Assembly (NCBI GenBank): GCA_051656645.1
Contig: JBOGCH010000005.1
Location: forward strand, 120,633 to 184,632
DNA from: JBOGCH01 sp051656645
Lineage (GTDB): Bacteria > Bacteroidota > Bacteroidia > Bacteroidales > Marinifilaceae
Length of the DNA stretch: 64,000 nt
Direction: 5' to 3'
A program made the position numbers and the translations under genes. The notes beneath the pieces were generated by a model that was not told the DNA's origin, did not search any database, and was given only the letters and a program-made list of their open reading frames with translations. Positions 50,237 through 59,535 of this stretch are shown here, in pieces (the stretch's first letter is position 1; each line of letters starts with the position of its first letter).

Positions 50237-52273
50237 ATGGATAAAACCATTATCAACAAAGCCGCGGATAACATCCGTATTCTTTCAGCCGCAATGGTTG
50301 AGCAAGCTAAATCTGGACACCCGGGCGGGGCTATGGGTGGAGCTGACTTTATTAACTTGTTATATAGCGAGTTCTTAAACTTTGATCCGGACGATATGCA
50401 ATGGGCAAACCGTGACCGTTTCTTCCTAGATCCAGGACATATGTCACCTATGTTGTACTCTATGCTATCATTAATTGGTAAATACAGCATGGAGGACCTT
50501 AAAAACTTCCGTCAATGGGGTAGCGTAACTCCAGGACACCCTGAAGTTGATGTTAAGCGTGGTGTTGAAAATACATCGGGACCGCTTGGACAAGGTCATG
50601 TTATGGCGGTGGGTGCTGCTATTGCTGAGCGTTTCTTAGTTGCTCGTTTTGGAGAGTGGATGGCGCATAAAACATATACTTTTATATCTGACGGTGGTAT
50701 TCAAGAGGAAATTTCTCAAGGTGCTGGTCGTATTGCAGGTACATTAGGACTATCTAATCTTGTTATGTTTTATGACTCAAACAACATTCAGCTTTCAACT
50801 AAAGTGGAAGAAGTAACTGTTGAAGATACTGCTAAAAAATATGAGTCATGGAATTGGCATGTTGTTACCGTAAATGGTAATAATCAGGATGAACTACGCG
50901 CAGCATTAATTGCAGCCAATGCAGAAACAGAACGCCCTACCCTAATTATTGGTAACACTTTGATGGGTAAAGGAGCTATGGGTGCTAATTGTGAAGATTT
51001 CTCAAATAAAGTATCTACTCACGGTCAGCCATTAACAGCTGCCGGAGCTTGTATTGAGCGTACAATTGAAAACTTAGGTGGTGATCCTAAAAACGCATTC
51101 CAAATTTTCCCTGACGTTGAAAAATATTACGAGGAAGTTTTAAATAAGAAACGCGCTTACGCAAAAGAATGTAAAGCACGCCAAGCTGAATGGGAAAAAG
51201 CAAATCCTGAGTTAGCAGCGAAATTAGCTAAATTCTTATCGGGCGAAGCTCCTGCTATTGACTATAAAGCTATAGAGCAAGCAGCTAATTCTGCAACACG
51301 TAATGCTTCGGCAAAAGTAATGGAAATATTGGCTCAGCAGGTTGACAATATGATTGTTAGTTCTGCCGATCTTTCTAACTCTGATAAAACTGACGGATTT
51401 ATTAAAGGTGGAGCACGTAATCTTGTAAAAGGCGACTTTACAGGTGCTTTCTTACAAGCAGGTGTTTGTGAGTTGACAATGGCTGCTATTTGTAATGGTA
51501 TAGCTCTTCATGGAGGTATATTTGTTGCTTGTGGTACTTTCTTTGTTTTCTCTGATTATATGAAACCAGCGGTTCGTATTTCAGCATTGATGGAACAACC
51601 GGTTATCTATATTTGGACACATGATGCATTCCGTGTTGGAGAAGATGGACCTACACACCAGCCAATTGAACAAGAAGCACAAATCCGTTTATTAGAACAT
51701 CTAAGAAATCACTCTGGACGCATGAGTTTGTTAGCACTACGTCCGGCAGACGGTGCAGAAACAACTGTGGCATGGAAAATGGCGATGGAAAATAGAACTA
51801 CTCCTACCGCACTTATTCTTTCTCGTCAAAATATTAAGGATCTTCCTCAACATACTGATCGCTATGATGAGGCTATCCAAGCTGAAAGAGGAGCTTATAT
51901 TGTTGAATGTACTGGAGAAAATCCTGCAATCACCCTACTTGCTTCGGGATCTGAAGTTTCTACATTAGTAGATGCTGCAAAACTTTTAAAAGAACGTTGC
52001 AACATTGATGCACAAATCGTTTCAGTAATCTCTGAAGGTTTATTCCGCGAGCAAGACAAAGCTTACCAACAAATGGTTATCCCTACAGACAAACCACGTT
52101 ATGGTTTAACTGCAGGTTTATCAGTAACCCTTGCAGGACTTGTTGGTGAAAATGGAATGATTCACGGACTTAATCATTTTGGATATTCTGCTCCGGCAAA
52201 TATTCTTGATGAGAAATTCGGTTTCACAGGCGAACAAGTTTACACTGAAATTATTGAGTTCTTAAACAAATAA
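50237..52273 (+). CDS. tkt: Transketolase
   Basis: Thiamine-diphosphate enzyme of the pentose phosphate pathway moving two-carbon units between sugars. 678 residues from the ATG at 50237 (MDKTIINKAADNIR); the upstream GTG at 50210 is less likely. Features: KSGHPGGAMGGADF and PGHPEVD for substrate and cofactor, FISDGGIQEEISQGAGRIAG with the ThDP/Mg site, the pyrimidine-domain FFVFSDYMKPAVR, and HDAFRVGEDGPTHQPIEQ with the active-site His and Glu. It is single, with a hairpin terminator directly downstream. Confidence 0.96.
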   Translation: MDKTIINKAADNIRILSAAMVEQAKSGHPGGAMGGADFINLLYSEFLNFDPDDMQWANRDRFFLDPGHMSPMLYSMLSLIGKYSMEDLKNFRQWGSVTPGHPEVDVKRGVENTSGPLGQGHVMAVGAAIAERFLVARFGEWMAHKTYTFISDGGIQEEISQGAGRIAGTLGLSNLVMFYDSNNIQLSTKVEEVTVEDTAKKYESWNWHVVTVNGNNQDELRAALIAANAETERPTLIIGNTLMGKGAMGANCEDFSNKVSTHGQPLTAAGACIERTIENLGGDPKNAFQIFPDVEKYYEEVLNKKRAYAKECKARQAEWEKANPELAAKLAKFLSGEAPAIDYKAIEQAANSATRNASAKVMEILAQQVDNMIVSSADLSNSDKTDGFIKGGARNLVKGDFTGAFLQAGVCELTMAAICNGIALHGGIFVACGTFFVFSDYMKPAVRISALMEQPVIYIWTHDAFRVGEDGPTHQPIEQEAQIRLLEHLRNHSGRMSLLALRPADGAETTVAWKMAMENRTTPTALILSRQNIKDLPQHTDRYDEAIQAERGAYIVECTGENPAITLLASGSEVSTLVDAAKLLKERCNIDAQIVSVISEGLFREQDKAYQQMVIPTDKPRYGLTAGLSVTLAGLVGENGMIHGLNHFGYSAPANILDEKFGFTGEQVYTEIIEFLNK

Positions 52274-52285
52274 TTTCTATAATAT

Positions 52286-52322
52286 AAAAAAAAGGTGACA
52301 GTTGAACTGTCACCTTTTTTTT
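52286..52322. terminator. Terminator between tkt and the 99-aa membrane protein gene
   Basis: An 18-bp stem including eight A-T pairs at its base and GGTGACAG/CTGTCACC above, with a short loop. It overlaps the last two bases of the stop codon of the gene on the other strand. Confidence 0.9.
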
Positions 52323-52620
52323 ATCTCATTTGCGGCATAGGAAGAATAAATAGAAGCGCAATAACTGTTACTAAAAATACAGCCATACCTACAATTATCA
52401 AAATTGTATATCGCTTCCTTTTAAGTTGTTCTTTATAGAGTTTCTTTCGCAGTACTGTTTCAATATAGATAACATTGTCATTGTTATACATATCATCTTC
52501 ATCTTTTTTACATTTCATTCGGTATCGTCGAGCCGCCATTGCCCTCCGATGTTGCTGTAGCTGCTCCAAGTTTGCTTTATTGCGTCGAAACATATCAAAA
52601 ACGTGTCCTGCGAAGCTCAT
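52321..52620 (-). CDS. Small single-span membrane protein, unknown function
   Basis: 99 residues. A basic, glutamine/arginine-rich N-terminal half (NLEQLQQHRRAMAARRYRMK) and a charged middle are followed by one hydrophobic helix at about residues 73-93 (ILIIVGMAVFLVTVIALLF), so it is probably tail-anchored with the N terminus in the cytoplasm. I do not recognise a family. It lies 35 bases after the peroxiredoxin gene on the same strand and may be co-transcribed with it. Confidence 0.62.
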   Translation of the reverse strand: MSFAGHVFDMFRRNKANLEQLQQHRRAMAARRYRMKCKKDEDDMYNNDNVIYIETVLRKKLYKEQLKRKRYTILIIVGMAVFLVTVIALLFILPMPQMR

Positions 52621-52655
52621 ATTCTACCTATTAGTTGTTTATATTCTCGATACTC

Positions 52656-53297
52656 TTAGGCATCAACAAAATTCTCATAATATTCAACAATTCCTTCGTG
52701 TGATGGTTTCAAACCTTTCTCTCCTTTTTTCCAATTGGCAGGACAAACCTCGCCGTGTTCTTCAACAAACTGTAAGGCATCTACCATTCGTAATGCCTCT
52801 TCAACACTCCTACCTAAAGGTAAATCATTGACAACCTGATGACGCACTTTACCTTCCTTATCAATTAGGAATAAACCTCTATACGCAACGGGGCTTCCAA
52901 CAAATTCTATATCGCCATCATCGGTATATTCATACTCACCAGCTAAAACATCATAATTACGTGAAATAGTTTTCGCAAAATCGGATACTATCGGATAAGT
53001 AACACCTTTTATACCTCCATCCTTACGTTCTGTTTGAAGCCATTTCCAATGCGAATAAGCAGAGTCAACAGAACATCCAATTAATACACAATTCTTAGCT
53101 TCAAAATCCTTTAAGTGATCCTCAAATGCCAATAATTCTGTTGGACATACAAATGTAAAATCGGCGGGATAGAAAAAGAACACTACATATTTCTTCCCAA
53201 TATACTGCTCTAAAGAGAAGTTGTTAACCATCTCTCCTCCATTTATTACAGCTTCCGCAGTAAAATGCGGAGCTTTCTTACCTACAAGTACTGACAT
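52656..53297 (-). CDS. 2-Cys peroxiredoxin (AhpC/Prx1 type)
   Basis: A 213-residue thiol peroxidase reducing hydrogen peroxide and organic peroxides. The peroxidatic cysteine is Cys51 in FYPADFTFVCPTE and the resolving cysteine is in GEVCPANWKKG (near residue 187). Length fits the Prx1/AhpC group. No AhpF-type reductase lies nearby, so reduction by thioredoxin is likely. It belongs with the rubrerythrins and DPSL protein of this window to the peroxide defence, but no PerR-like dyad is evident upstream. Confidence 0.94.
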   Translation of the reverse strand: MSVLVGKKAPHFTAEAVINGGEMVNNFSLEQYIGKKYVVFFFYPADFTFVCPTELLAFEDHLKDFEAKNCVLIGCSVDSAYSHWKWLQTERKDGGIKGVTYPIVSDFAKTISRNYDVLAGEYEYTDDGDIEFVGSPVAYRGLFLIDKEGKVRHQVVNDLPLGRSVEEALRMVDALQFVEEHGEVCPANWKKGEKGLKPSHEGIVEYYENFVDA

Positions 53298-53605
53298 GTT
53301 TAATAAATTTTAGAATGTTAATGCGTTTATAATACATATACTGTACGTCAATCAATTACATATTGTTCATGACCTGTGAGTTATTTTACTTCTCATTAAA
53401 TGGGATCGTTCATTATGAGTAAATCTAAATACCAATATTCACACTTTGTTGGTTTATTTAATCGCAACTTAAAATCATTAATTGCTTTAAATTAGAGAGA
53501 TGAAACGCGTAAGCAACTCCTATGTAAATATTACTTATATAATTATTTTAAATTAATATAAATTTATATATTCGTAAACATATTACCATTTTAGAAATAA
53601 TGATT
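53298..53605. other. Intergenic region, nothing recognised
   Basis: About 300 bases of AT-rich DNA between the divergent peroxiredoxin and M60 peptidase genes. No convincing promoter box, dyad or RNA was seen. Confidence 0.4.
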
Positions 53606-55807
53606 ATGAAACAATCCTTTATCTCCGCCTTATTATTGAGCGGAACTTTTGTTTTAAGTTCTTCATCCCTATTGGCCTGTAACCAATGCGAGAACACAAG
53701 TAAGGTTGTAAATACAACCTATAGTTTAGAAACCTCTAAAAAAGTCAAAGTTGAGAAGGTCCATACGGACAATTTTGAGCATGATGGAGTATTAGCCAAC
53801 TGTATTGATGGCAATAAAAATACTATTTATCATTCTCGTTGGAGACGCGACGGAGCGAAGCTTCCAGTAGTATTGGATTTTGAATTTGATGGCAACCAGC
53901 AAATTGATTATATAGTATATTACCCACGTGTCGATAGTGAAAACGGACGTATTGGGCAATTTGAATTACAATACAAAAGTAAGGGAGATAAGGAATTCAA
54001 GAAATTCGATACCTCTTTTGATTTCCAACAAAGTGGTGAAGCGCAACGACTAATTTTACCTACTCCAATAAAAAAAGCACAAAGCATCCGTTTTACGGTA
54101 AAAAGCGGTGTTCATAATTTAGTTACTTGCTCTGAGATGGAGTTTCATGCAAATATTAAAGAGCCAAAAGAGATTGACCTATTTACCGACGCTTCATGCT
54201 CTGCACTGAAACCAGATGTAACAGAAAAACAAATTAGCAAAGCAAAACATGCCTTCTACCAAGCATTGGCTATGGATATTTCTTCGGGTGTATACAGTAA
54301 GCAGGGGCGTATGCGAACATATAATGCATATCCTTCGCCCCTAGATGGAGCAAAAAAACTTAAAACAAATGCCTTTAACTTGTTAGATAATCCTACCGGA
54401 ATTTCTGTAAATAAAGGGGATACTATTGTTTGTTTCGCAAATGGTATTGGCGAAAAACGAGTATCGCTAAAATTAATGAAATGGTTGAAAGGATTTAACG
54501 GCGAAGACATTGCTCTATATGATGGAGCAAATAAGTTTGTTGCTTCAGATAGTGGTTTAATGTATGTTTGCTACTTTGACACAGACTATAAGACAGCATC
54601 TCCTATTACAGTAAACTTTATTACAGGAAATGTAAATAACTATTATGATGCTACCGTTAACAACAATGCCGATTGGAAGCAAATGCTTGCAAATGCAACC
54701 AATCCATATTTTGATGTATTAGGAAAGTATTCTCATATCGTGTATAGAACTGAGGATTTTAAAAAATTTGCACCTAACGATATTGAGCGCGTAGTGCAAA
54801 TCTATGACTCCATCGTATCACTTGAGCAGGAGCTACTAGGATTATATAAATACAACAAGTTAGTTCCAAATAGAATCCTTTACCAAGGTGTTGATCACTC
54901 ATTCATGTATGCCACTTGGTACCGTACAGCCTACAACCACGGTACAATGCGAGATATCTTACCAATAGAGGGAGCCCGATCCAATTGGGGCTTATATCAT
55001 GAAGTGGGCCACATGCACCAAACACGTCCCGGATTCTTATGGATAGGTATGACGGAAGTTACCAACAACCTGTACTCTATGCATGTACAACGAGCAATGG
55101 GATATCCTTCACGTTTACTTGTAAGTAACAACTATCAAGGTGCTTACAATCAGATTATTGTTCCTGAGAAAATTCATGCCGCAAACGGACCTTTTGAGAA
55201 ACTAGTCCCAATTTGGCAAATTTACTTATATACACATGAAGTATTGGGACAAAAAGATTTTTACCTAGATTTACATGAGGCTGTTAGAAACGATAATCGC
55301 TCCTTAACTCATGGAGAAATTCAACTTAACTATGTAAAAATGTGTTGTGACATTGCTAAAACAGACTTTACGGACTTTTTTGAACAATGGGGATTGCTTC
55401 GCCCTATCGATATGTCAGTTAATGACTACAGCACAGCACAATTAAGCTGTACACAACAACAAGTAGATGACGTTAAAAAACAAATAAAAGCCAAAGGATA
55501 TAAAAAACCTCTTGAGATTATTTATTTGAAGGATGACAATATCAATCTTTATAAACAACCTAAAGCTATTGTTAAAAATAAAATCGAGGTAGCAAACAAT
55601 AAACTTTGCTTCAATGAGTGGGAAAACTGTGTTGCTTTTGAACTTTATACAATGGATAACGGAGTACAAAAACGTAGCGCTATTTCAATAAAACCGGAAT
55701 TTGAACTAAGCAAATTGAAAAAAGGAGATATAATTAAAGCTGTTGCTGCTAATGGAGACAGAACAGAAGTAAGCGTGGATAGTTATCTGCCTAAAAAAAT
55801 AAGATAA
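53606..55807 (+). CDS. M60-family (enhancin-like) metallopeptidase lipoprotein with F5/8-type C domain
   Basis: 733 residues from the ATG at 53606. The signal ends in a lipobox (SSSLLAC, Cys about residue 25), so it is a surface or periplasmic lipoprotein. Residues about 40-190 form an F5/8 type C (discoidin-like) carbohydrate-binding domain (IDGNKNTIYHSRW, QIDYIVYYPR). The M60 domain follows, with zinc site HEVGHMHQ near residue 465 and a downstream Glu in GMTEV, fitting HExxHx(8-28)E. M60 peptidases cleave O-glycosylated mucins, so host-glycoprotein degradation is likely; the target here is not known. Confidence 0.9.
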   Translation: MKQSFISALLLSGTFVLSSSSLLACNQCENTSKVVNTTYSLETSKKVKVEKVHTDNFEHDGVLANCIDGNKNTIYHSRWRRDGAKLPVVLDFEFDGNQQIDYIVYYPRVDSENGRIGQFELQYKSKGDKEFKKFDTSFDFQQSGEAQRLILPTPIKKAQSIRFTVKSGVHNLVTCSEMEFHANIKEPKEIDLFTDASCSALKPDVTEKQISKAKHAFYQALAMDISSGVYSKQGRMRTYNAYPSPLDGAKKLKTNAFNLLDNPTGISVNKGDTIVCFANGIGEKRVSLKLMKWLKGFNGEDIALYDGANKFVASDSGLMYVCYFDTDYKTASPITVNFITGNVNNYYDATVNNNADWKQMLANATNPYFDVLGKYSHIVYRTEDFKKFAPNDIERVVQIYDSIVSLEQELLGLYKYNKLVPNRILYQGVDHSFMYATWYRTAYNHGTMRDILPIEGARSNWGLYHEVGHMHQTRPGFLWIGMTEVTNNLYSMHVQRAMGYPSRLLVSNNYQGAYNQIIVPEKIHAANGPFEKLVPIWQIYLYTHEVLGQKDFYLDLHEAVRNDNRSLTHGEIQLNYVKMCCDIAKTDFTDFFEQWGLLRPIDMSVNDYSTAQLSCTQQQVDDVKKQIKAKGYKKPLEIIYLKDDNINLYKQPKAIVKNKIEVANNKLCFNEWENCVAFELYTMDNGVQKRSAISIKPEFELSKLKKGDIIKAVAANGDRTEVSVDSYLPKKIR

Positions 55808-55829
55808 ATGATACACAATAATATCCCTT

Positions 55830-55870
55830 AATAATAACAGGCATCGGCTAATCCGATGCCTGTTATTATT
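55830..55870 (+). terminator. Terminator after the M60 peptidase gene
   Basis: A perfect 18-bp stem (55830-55847 with 55853-55870; AACAGGCATCGG core) and a five-base loop, followed by a T-run, 23 bases past the stop codon. Confidence 0.92.
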
Positions 55871-55928
55871 TTCCCAATGTGATGCATTGAAACCATTATT
55901 ATTTTAACTTTGACACAAAGAAAAAATT

Positions 55929-56627
55929 ATGATTGAGATATTACAACAAACAGATGAACAACTGTTATTATACTTAAACAGTTTTCATTCTCCCTATTGG
56001 GATCAATTCATGTGGATGTTTACAGGTAAAGTTACATGGGTAGCCATGTATGCCACAATTTTTTATGTTTTAATGAGGAATTTCTCTTGGAAAGTGGCGC
56101 TAACTGTTACAGTAGCAATTGCTTTAACCATTGTTTTCGCCGATCAGGTATGCGCAACCTTTATACGCCCGTGGATAGGCAGATTACGTCCTTCAAATTT
56201 GGACAACCCAATCTCTGAGTTTGTTCACATTGTAAATGGTAAACGAGGCGGACGTTTTGGATTTCCATCATGCCACAGCGCAAACTCCTTCGGATTAGCA
56301 TTCTTCGTAGTATATTTCTTTCGCAATTATGCACTGACAACATTTATTGTTCTTTGGGCCATTATTACTTGCTATACACGCATCTACTTAGGTGTTCATT
56401 ATCCTGGCGATTTATTGGCTGGAATGGTTGTCGGATTAGTTGGAGCCTCAATAATGTATGCAGCTCTTTTATTTTTATATAAAAGCACTCGTTTAAACAA
56501 ATACTTTAGCAACAGTGACATGAATTTATTTAGAATGAGAGCAAAAATAACCCACACAAACGCAATTATTTATGTGGGTATTGCAACAACAATAATCATT
56601 GCTATAATTTCAGCATTTAAAGCTTAA
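55929..56627 (+). CDS. PAP2-family membrane phosphatase
   Basis: A 232-residue membrane protein with about six helices. The three PAP2 motifs are present: RPWIGRLRP (KxxxxxxRP with Arg instead of the first Lys), FPSCHSANSFG (PSGH-like with Cys for Gly), and TRIYLGVHYPGDLLAG (SRxxxxxHxxxD-like). Such enzymes remove phosphate from lipids such as undecaprenyl pyrophosphate, phosphatidate or lipid A on the periplasmic side; which one is open. The substitutions keep the catalytic His pair and Arg, so activity is likely. Confidence 0.88.
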   Translation: MIEILQQTDEQLLLYLNSFHSPYWDQFMWMFTGKVTWVAMYATIFYVLMRNFSWKVALTVTVAIALTIVFADQVCATFIRPWIGRLRPSNLDNPISEFVHIVNGKRGGRFGFPSCHSANSFGLAFFVVYFFRNYALTTFIVLWAIITCYTRIYLGVHYPGDLLAGMVVGLVGASIMYAALLFLYKSTRLNKYFSNSDMNLFRMRAKITHTNAIIYVGIATTIIIAIISAFKA

Positions 56628-56639
56628 AATCAATCTAAT

Positions 56640-56681
56640 AAACACCATTTCAGTAGTTAAAAAGCACACTGAGATGGTGTT
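56640..56681. terminator. Hairpin at the end of lipB, shared with the PAP2 gene
   Basis: A 15-bp stem with one mismatch (AAACACCATTTCAGT, 56640-56654, with 56667-56681). Its right arm and loop lie inside the last codons of lipB, so the terminator overlaps the coding end. Confidence 0.7.
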
Positions 56682-57312
56682 TCATTTTACACTTAATATC
56701 ATCCATCCCTACAGGTGCTCCTATCTCCTTTTGTATGGACGTTACACCTTTATCAACAAAACCGCAAGGATTTATGTAATTAAAGTAATTCAAATCAGTA
56801 TTGGCATTTAATGCTAAACCGTGCATTGTAACATAACGTGAACATTTAACACCTATTGCACAAATCTTTCGCGGACTATCTCCTTGCGCATCAATCCACA
56901 CGCCTGTTGCAGTTTCTAAGCGCTCTCCTACTATTCCATACTCCACAATAGTATTTATAACAGCCTGCTCCAAACGCTCAATGTATTCACGGACGCCTAT
57001 TCTGTGCTGTTCTAAATCAAAAATGGGATAAACAACTAATTGTCCGGGACCATGATATGTTATATCACCTCCTCTATTCACCTTAAAAAACTCAGCGTGT
57101 GCTTTATTAAGTTCCAGTGCTGAAATAAGCAAATTCTCTTCTAATCCACTTTTACCCAATGTGTATACATGGGGATGCTCCACCAGTAATACATGTTGTT
57201 CCGGTAACACATTTTGCTTCTTGGCACATTGCGACGCATTAAACAACTCTTCCTGGTAGTTCCAAACTTCCTTATAGGATGCCAATCCTAAGTCCTTTAC
57301 ATTAACTGTCAT
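56650..57312 (-). CDS. lipB: Octanoyl-ACP:protein octanoyltransferase
   Basis: Transfers octanoate from acyl carrier protein to lipoyl domains, the first step of lipoate synthesis. 220 residues. Family motifs: EHPHVYTLGKSG (about residues 49-60), the substrate pocket GGDITYHGPGQLVVYP (about 81-96), the catalytic lysine in ICAIGVKCSRYVTMHG and the catalytic cysteine in YINPCGFVDKGVTSI. It follows lipA by eight bases, so the two lipoate-synthesis genes form an operon. Confidence 0.95.
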   Translation of the reverse strand: MTVNVKDLGLASYKEVWNYQEELFNASQCAKKQNVLPEQHVLLVEHPHVYTLGKSGLEENLLISALELNKAHAEFFKVNRGGDITYHGPGQLVVYPIFDLEQHRIGVREYIERLEQAVINTIVEYGIVGERLETATGVWIDAQGDSPRKICAIGVKCSRYVTMHGLALNANTDLNYFNYINPCGFVDKGVTSIQKEIGAPVGMDDIKCKMKHHLSVLFNY

Positions 57313-57320
57313 TCCTTGCC

Positions 57321-58178
57321 CTATTGTTTTACTCGTACATGACGTTCTGCTCTGTAGCTCGATCTCACAAGTGGAGCACTTTCAACATGCGTAAATCCTT
57401 TAGCCAAACCAATAACTTTGTATTCGGCAAACGTATCAGGATGTATGTATTCTTGTACCTCTATGTTTTGTGGCGAAGGTTGTAAGTATTGCCCTATTGT
57501 CATTACTTCGCACCCTACGTCTCGTAAATCATCCATTGTCGCCAAAATCTCTTCTCGTGTTTCGCCTAATCCAAGCATAATGCCGGATTTACTAACAATT
57601 CCACTCTTGGCAATATGACGTATTACATCTAACGATGTATCGTATTTGGCTACACTACGTACCTTGTCCGATAAACTGCGTACCGTTTCCATATTATGCG
57701 AAATAACATCCGGACCTGCAGCTATAATACCATCAATAAATTTTGTTTGACCCTTAAAATCCGGAATCAAAACCTCCATTGTCACATGCGGATTGAGCTC
57801 TTTGACTGCCGTAATTACCTCTACCCAATGCGCGGCTCCGAAGTCCTCTAAATCGTCTCTATCTACTGATGTAAGCACAACATGCTTAAGCTTTAATTCC
57901 TTTACCGAATTTGCAATATGCTGAGGTTCATTCACGTCTAGTGCTTTGGGTTTGCCCGTAGTTACGTTACAAAATTTACATGCACGTGTACAAATTGCTC
58001 CGGCAATCATAAATGTTGCCGTGCCACATCCCCAACACTCCCCTTGATTGGGACATCTACCACTCGTACATATCGTATTTAAGTTATTTGTACGCACACT
58101 ATTAAGTACTTCCACTGAAAGTTGTCCTTTAGGAAGTTTTATTTTCAACCACTCCGGTTTCTTTCTGCTATCTATCAT
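57321..58178 (-). CDS. lipA: Lipoyl synthase
   Basis: Radical SAM enzyme inserting two sulfur atoms into protein-bound octanoate. 285 residues. The auxiliary cluster cysteines are in CTSGRCPNQGECWGCG, the radical SAM CxxxCxxC is CTRACKFC (about residues 66-73), and the C-terminal RSSY that ligates the auxiliary cluster is seen in PLVRSSYRAE. Upstream of lipB in the same operon, with a TATCTTTG box about 50 bases before the start. Confidence 0.97.
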   Translation of the reverse strand: MIDSRKKPEWLKIKLPKGQLSVEVLNSVRTNNLNTICTSGRCPNQGECWGCGTATFMIAGAICTRACKFCNVTTGKPKALDVNEPQHIANSVKELKLKHVVLTSVDRDDLEDFGAAHWVEVITAVKELNPHVTMEVLIPDFKGQTKFIDGIIAAGPDVISHNMETVRSLSDKVRSVAKYDTSLDVIRHIAKSGIVSKSGIMLGLGETREEILATMDDLRDVGCEVMTIGQYLQPSPQNIEVQEYIHPDTFAEYKVIGLAKGFTHVESAPLVRSSYRAERHVRVKQ

Positions 58179-58226
58179 TTTTTTGTCTTAATTATATCAC
58201 TTTAGCCTCTACATATAGAGCCCAAG

Positions 58227-58234
58227 CAAAGATA
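58227..58234 (-). promoter_or_regulatory. Probable lipA promoter -7 box
   Basis: TATCTTTG on the minus strand; a weak TTG-type -33 (58253-58255) lies 18 bases upstream. Confidence 0.55.
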
Positions 58235-58482
58235 TATTATTTTATAACAATTCAATATTATTTACATTTAAATCCCGTCTAAAGCAACAGATTGGTTCCA
58301 TTTAAATATAAGATGCCTGAAATAAGATTAGCGTCAGCATTATGGCTTTAACAAACTATTTATGGATGAATAAAAAGTTTAAATAATATGCTCACTTCAA
58401 ACATGCAAAATAAATGCTTTACAATATGGCATACCATTACAATATCAATTCTAAAAATAGTTCTCTATAAGAGTTCTTTTAC

Positions 58483-58490
58483 TACATTTG
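58483..58490 (+). promoter_or_regulatory. Probable holA promoter -7 box
   Basis: TACATTTG matches TAnnTTTG, 32 bases before the holA ATG. Confidence 0.5.
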
Positions 58491-58521
58491 TAGCCTATTT
58501 AAATAAAGAGCATAAAATATC

Positions 58522-59529
58522 ATGACGTTTGAGGAAATAAAAAAGGAACTATCTAAAAAAAACTATAAACCCATTTATTTTTTAAGTGGAGAAGAACCTT
58601 TCTTTATTGATCTCCTAACGGATTATATGGAACAAAATATTCTTGCCGAAGAGGATAAAGCCTTTAATCAAACCATCTTATATGGTAACGATATTAATGC
58701 AGCCGCTATTATAGATAGCGCTCGAAGATTCCCTATGATGAGCGATAAGCAAGTGGTTATTGTAAAAGAAGCGCAATACATTCGTGACATAGATACACTA
58801 CTACCCTATGTGTCGCATTATCAACCTTCAACCATTTTAGTTATTGCCTATAAAGGAGCACCGGATAAGAGAAAAGCACTATTCAAAACCTTAAACTCTA
58901 CTCCCCATTGCGGATGTCTTGACTCCAAAAAACTATACGATAATAAGATACCGGACTGGATTGTACGCTACTGCAAAGCAAAGGAACGTAATATTTCAAT
59001 GAAAGCTGCAGGCATCATTGCAAATAACCTAGGTACTGAGCTATCAAAAGTTGTTAATGAGCTTGATAAACTAATGCTCATTATCCCAAAACAAGGGAAT
59101 ATCACTGAGGAACATATCGAGGAACACATTGGCATCAGTAAGGATTTTAATGTATTCGAATTGATTTCTGCCATGAGTAAGAAGGATTTCCTTCGTACAG
59201 GTCTTATTGTAAATTATTTCATTGCTAACCCCAAGCGCAACCCAATGCAATTGGTATTTGGAATGTTATTTCGCTATTATAACACACTATTGACTTACCA
59301 TTACCAGAAACGTTCGGCCACAAACATAGAGCAGTTAGCAAAAGAGTTAGGCATAAACCCCTACTACATCAAGGATTATTCTGTAGGGGCTTCGCACTAT
59401 AGTGCTCGCAAATGCGCAGACGCCATTGCCCTTATCCGTCTGTATGATATGAAATCAAAAGGACAAGGAAATGCAGGGACAGATGGTGGCGAGTTATTAA
59501 AGGAGTTAATTTTCCGTTTAATGCATTAG
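58522..59529 (+). CDS. holA: DNA polymerase III delta subunit
   Basis: Clamp-loader subunit that opens the beta sliding clamp. 335 residues, normal for HolA. The start YKPIYFLSGEEPFFIDLLTDYM is the degenerate AAA+ P-loop region typical of delta, followed by RRFPMMSDKQVVIVKEAQYI, the AKERNISMKAAGIIANNLGTEL segment and the helical collar domain (KRNPMQLVFGMLFRYYNTLL). It ends only six bases from the convergent DUF4396 gene, with no room for a terminator. Confidence 0.93.
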   Translation: MTFEEIKKELSKKNYKPIYFLSGEEPFFIDLLTDYMEQNILAEEDKAFNQTILYGNDINAAAIIDSARRFPMMSDKQVVIVKEAQYIRDIDTLLPYVSHYQPSTILVIAYKGAPDKRKALFKTLNSTPHCGCLDSKKLYDNKIPDWIVRYCKAKERNISMKAAGIIANNLGTELSKVVNELDKLMLIIPKQGNITEEHIEEHIGISKDFNVFELISAMSKKDFLRTGLIVNYFIANPKRNPMQLVFGMLFRYYNTLLTYHYQKRSATNIEQLAKELGINPYYIKDYSVGASHYSARKCADAIALIRLYDMKSKGQGNAGTDGGELLKELIFRLMH

Positions 59530-59535
59530 GTTTAC

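Larger units (their letters stand above)
58179..58521. other. Divergent intergenic region between lipA and holA
   Basis: About 340 bases, AT-rich, holding the promoter boxes of lipA and holA and otherwise nothing I can recognise. Confidence 0.45.
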
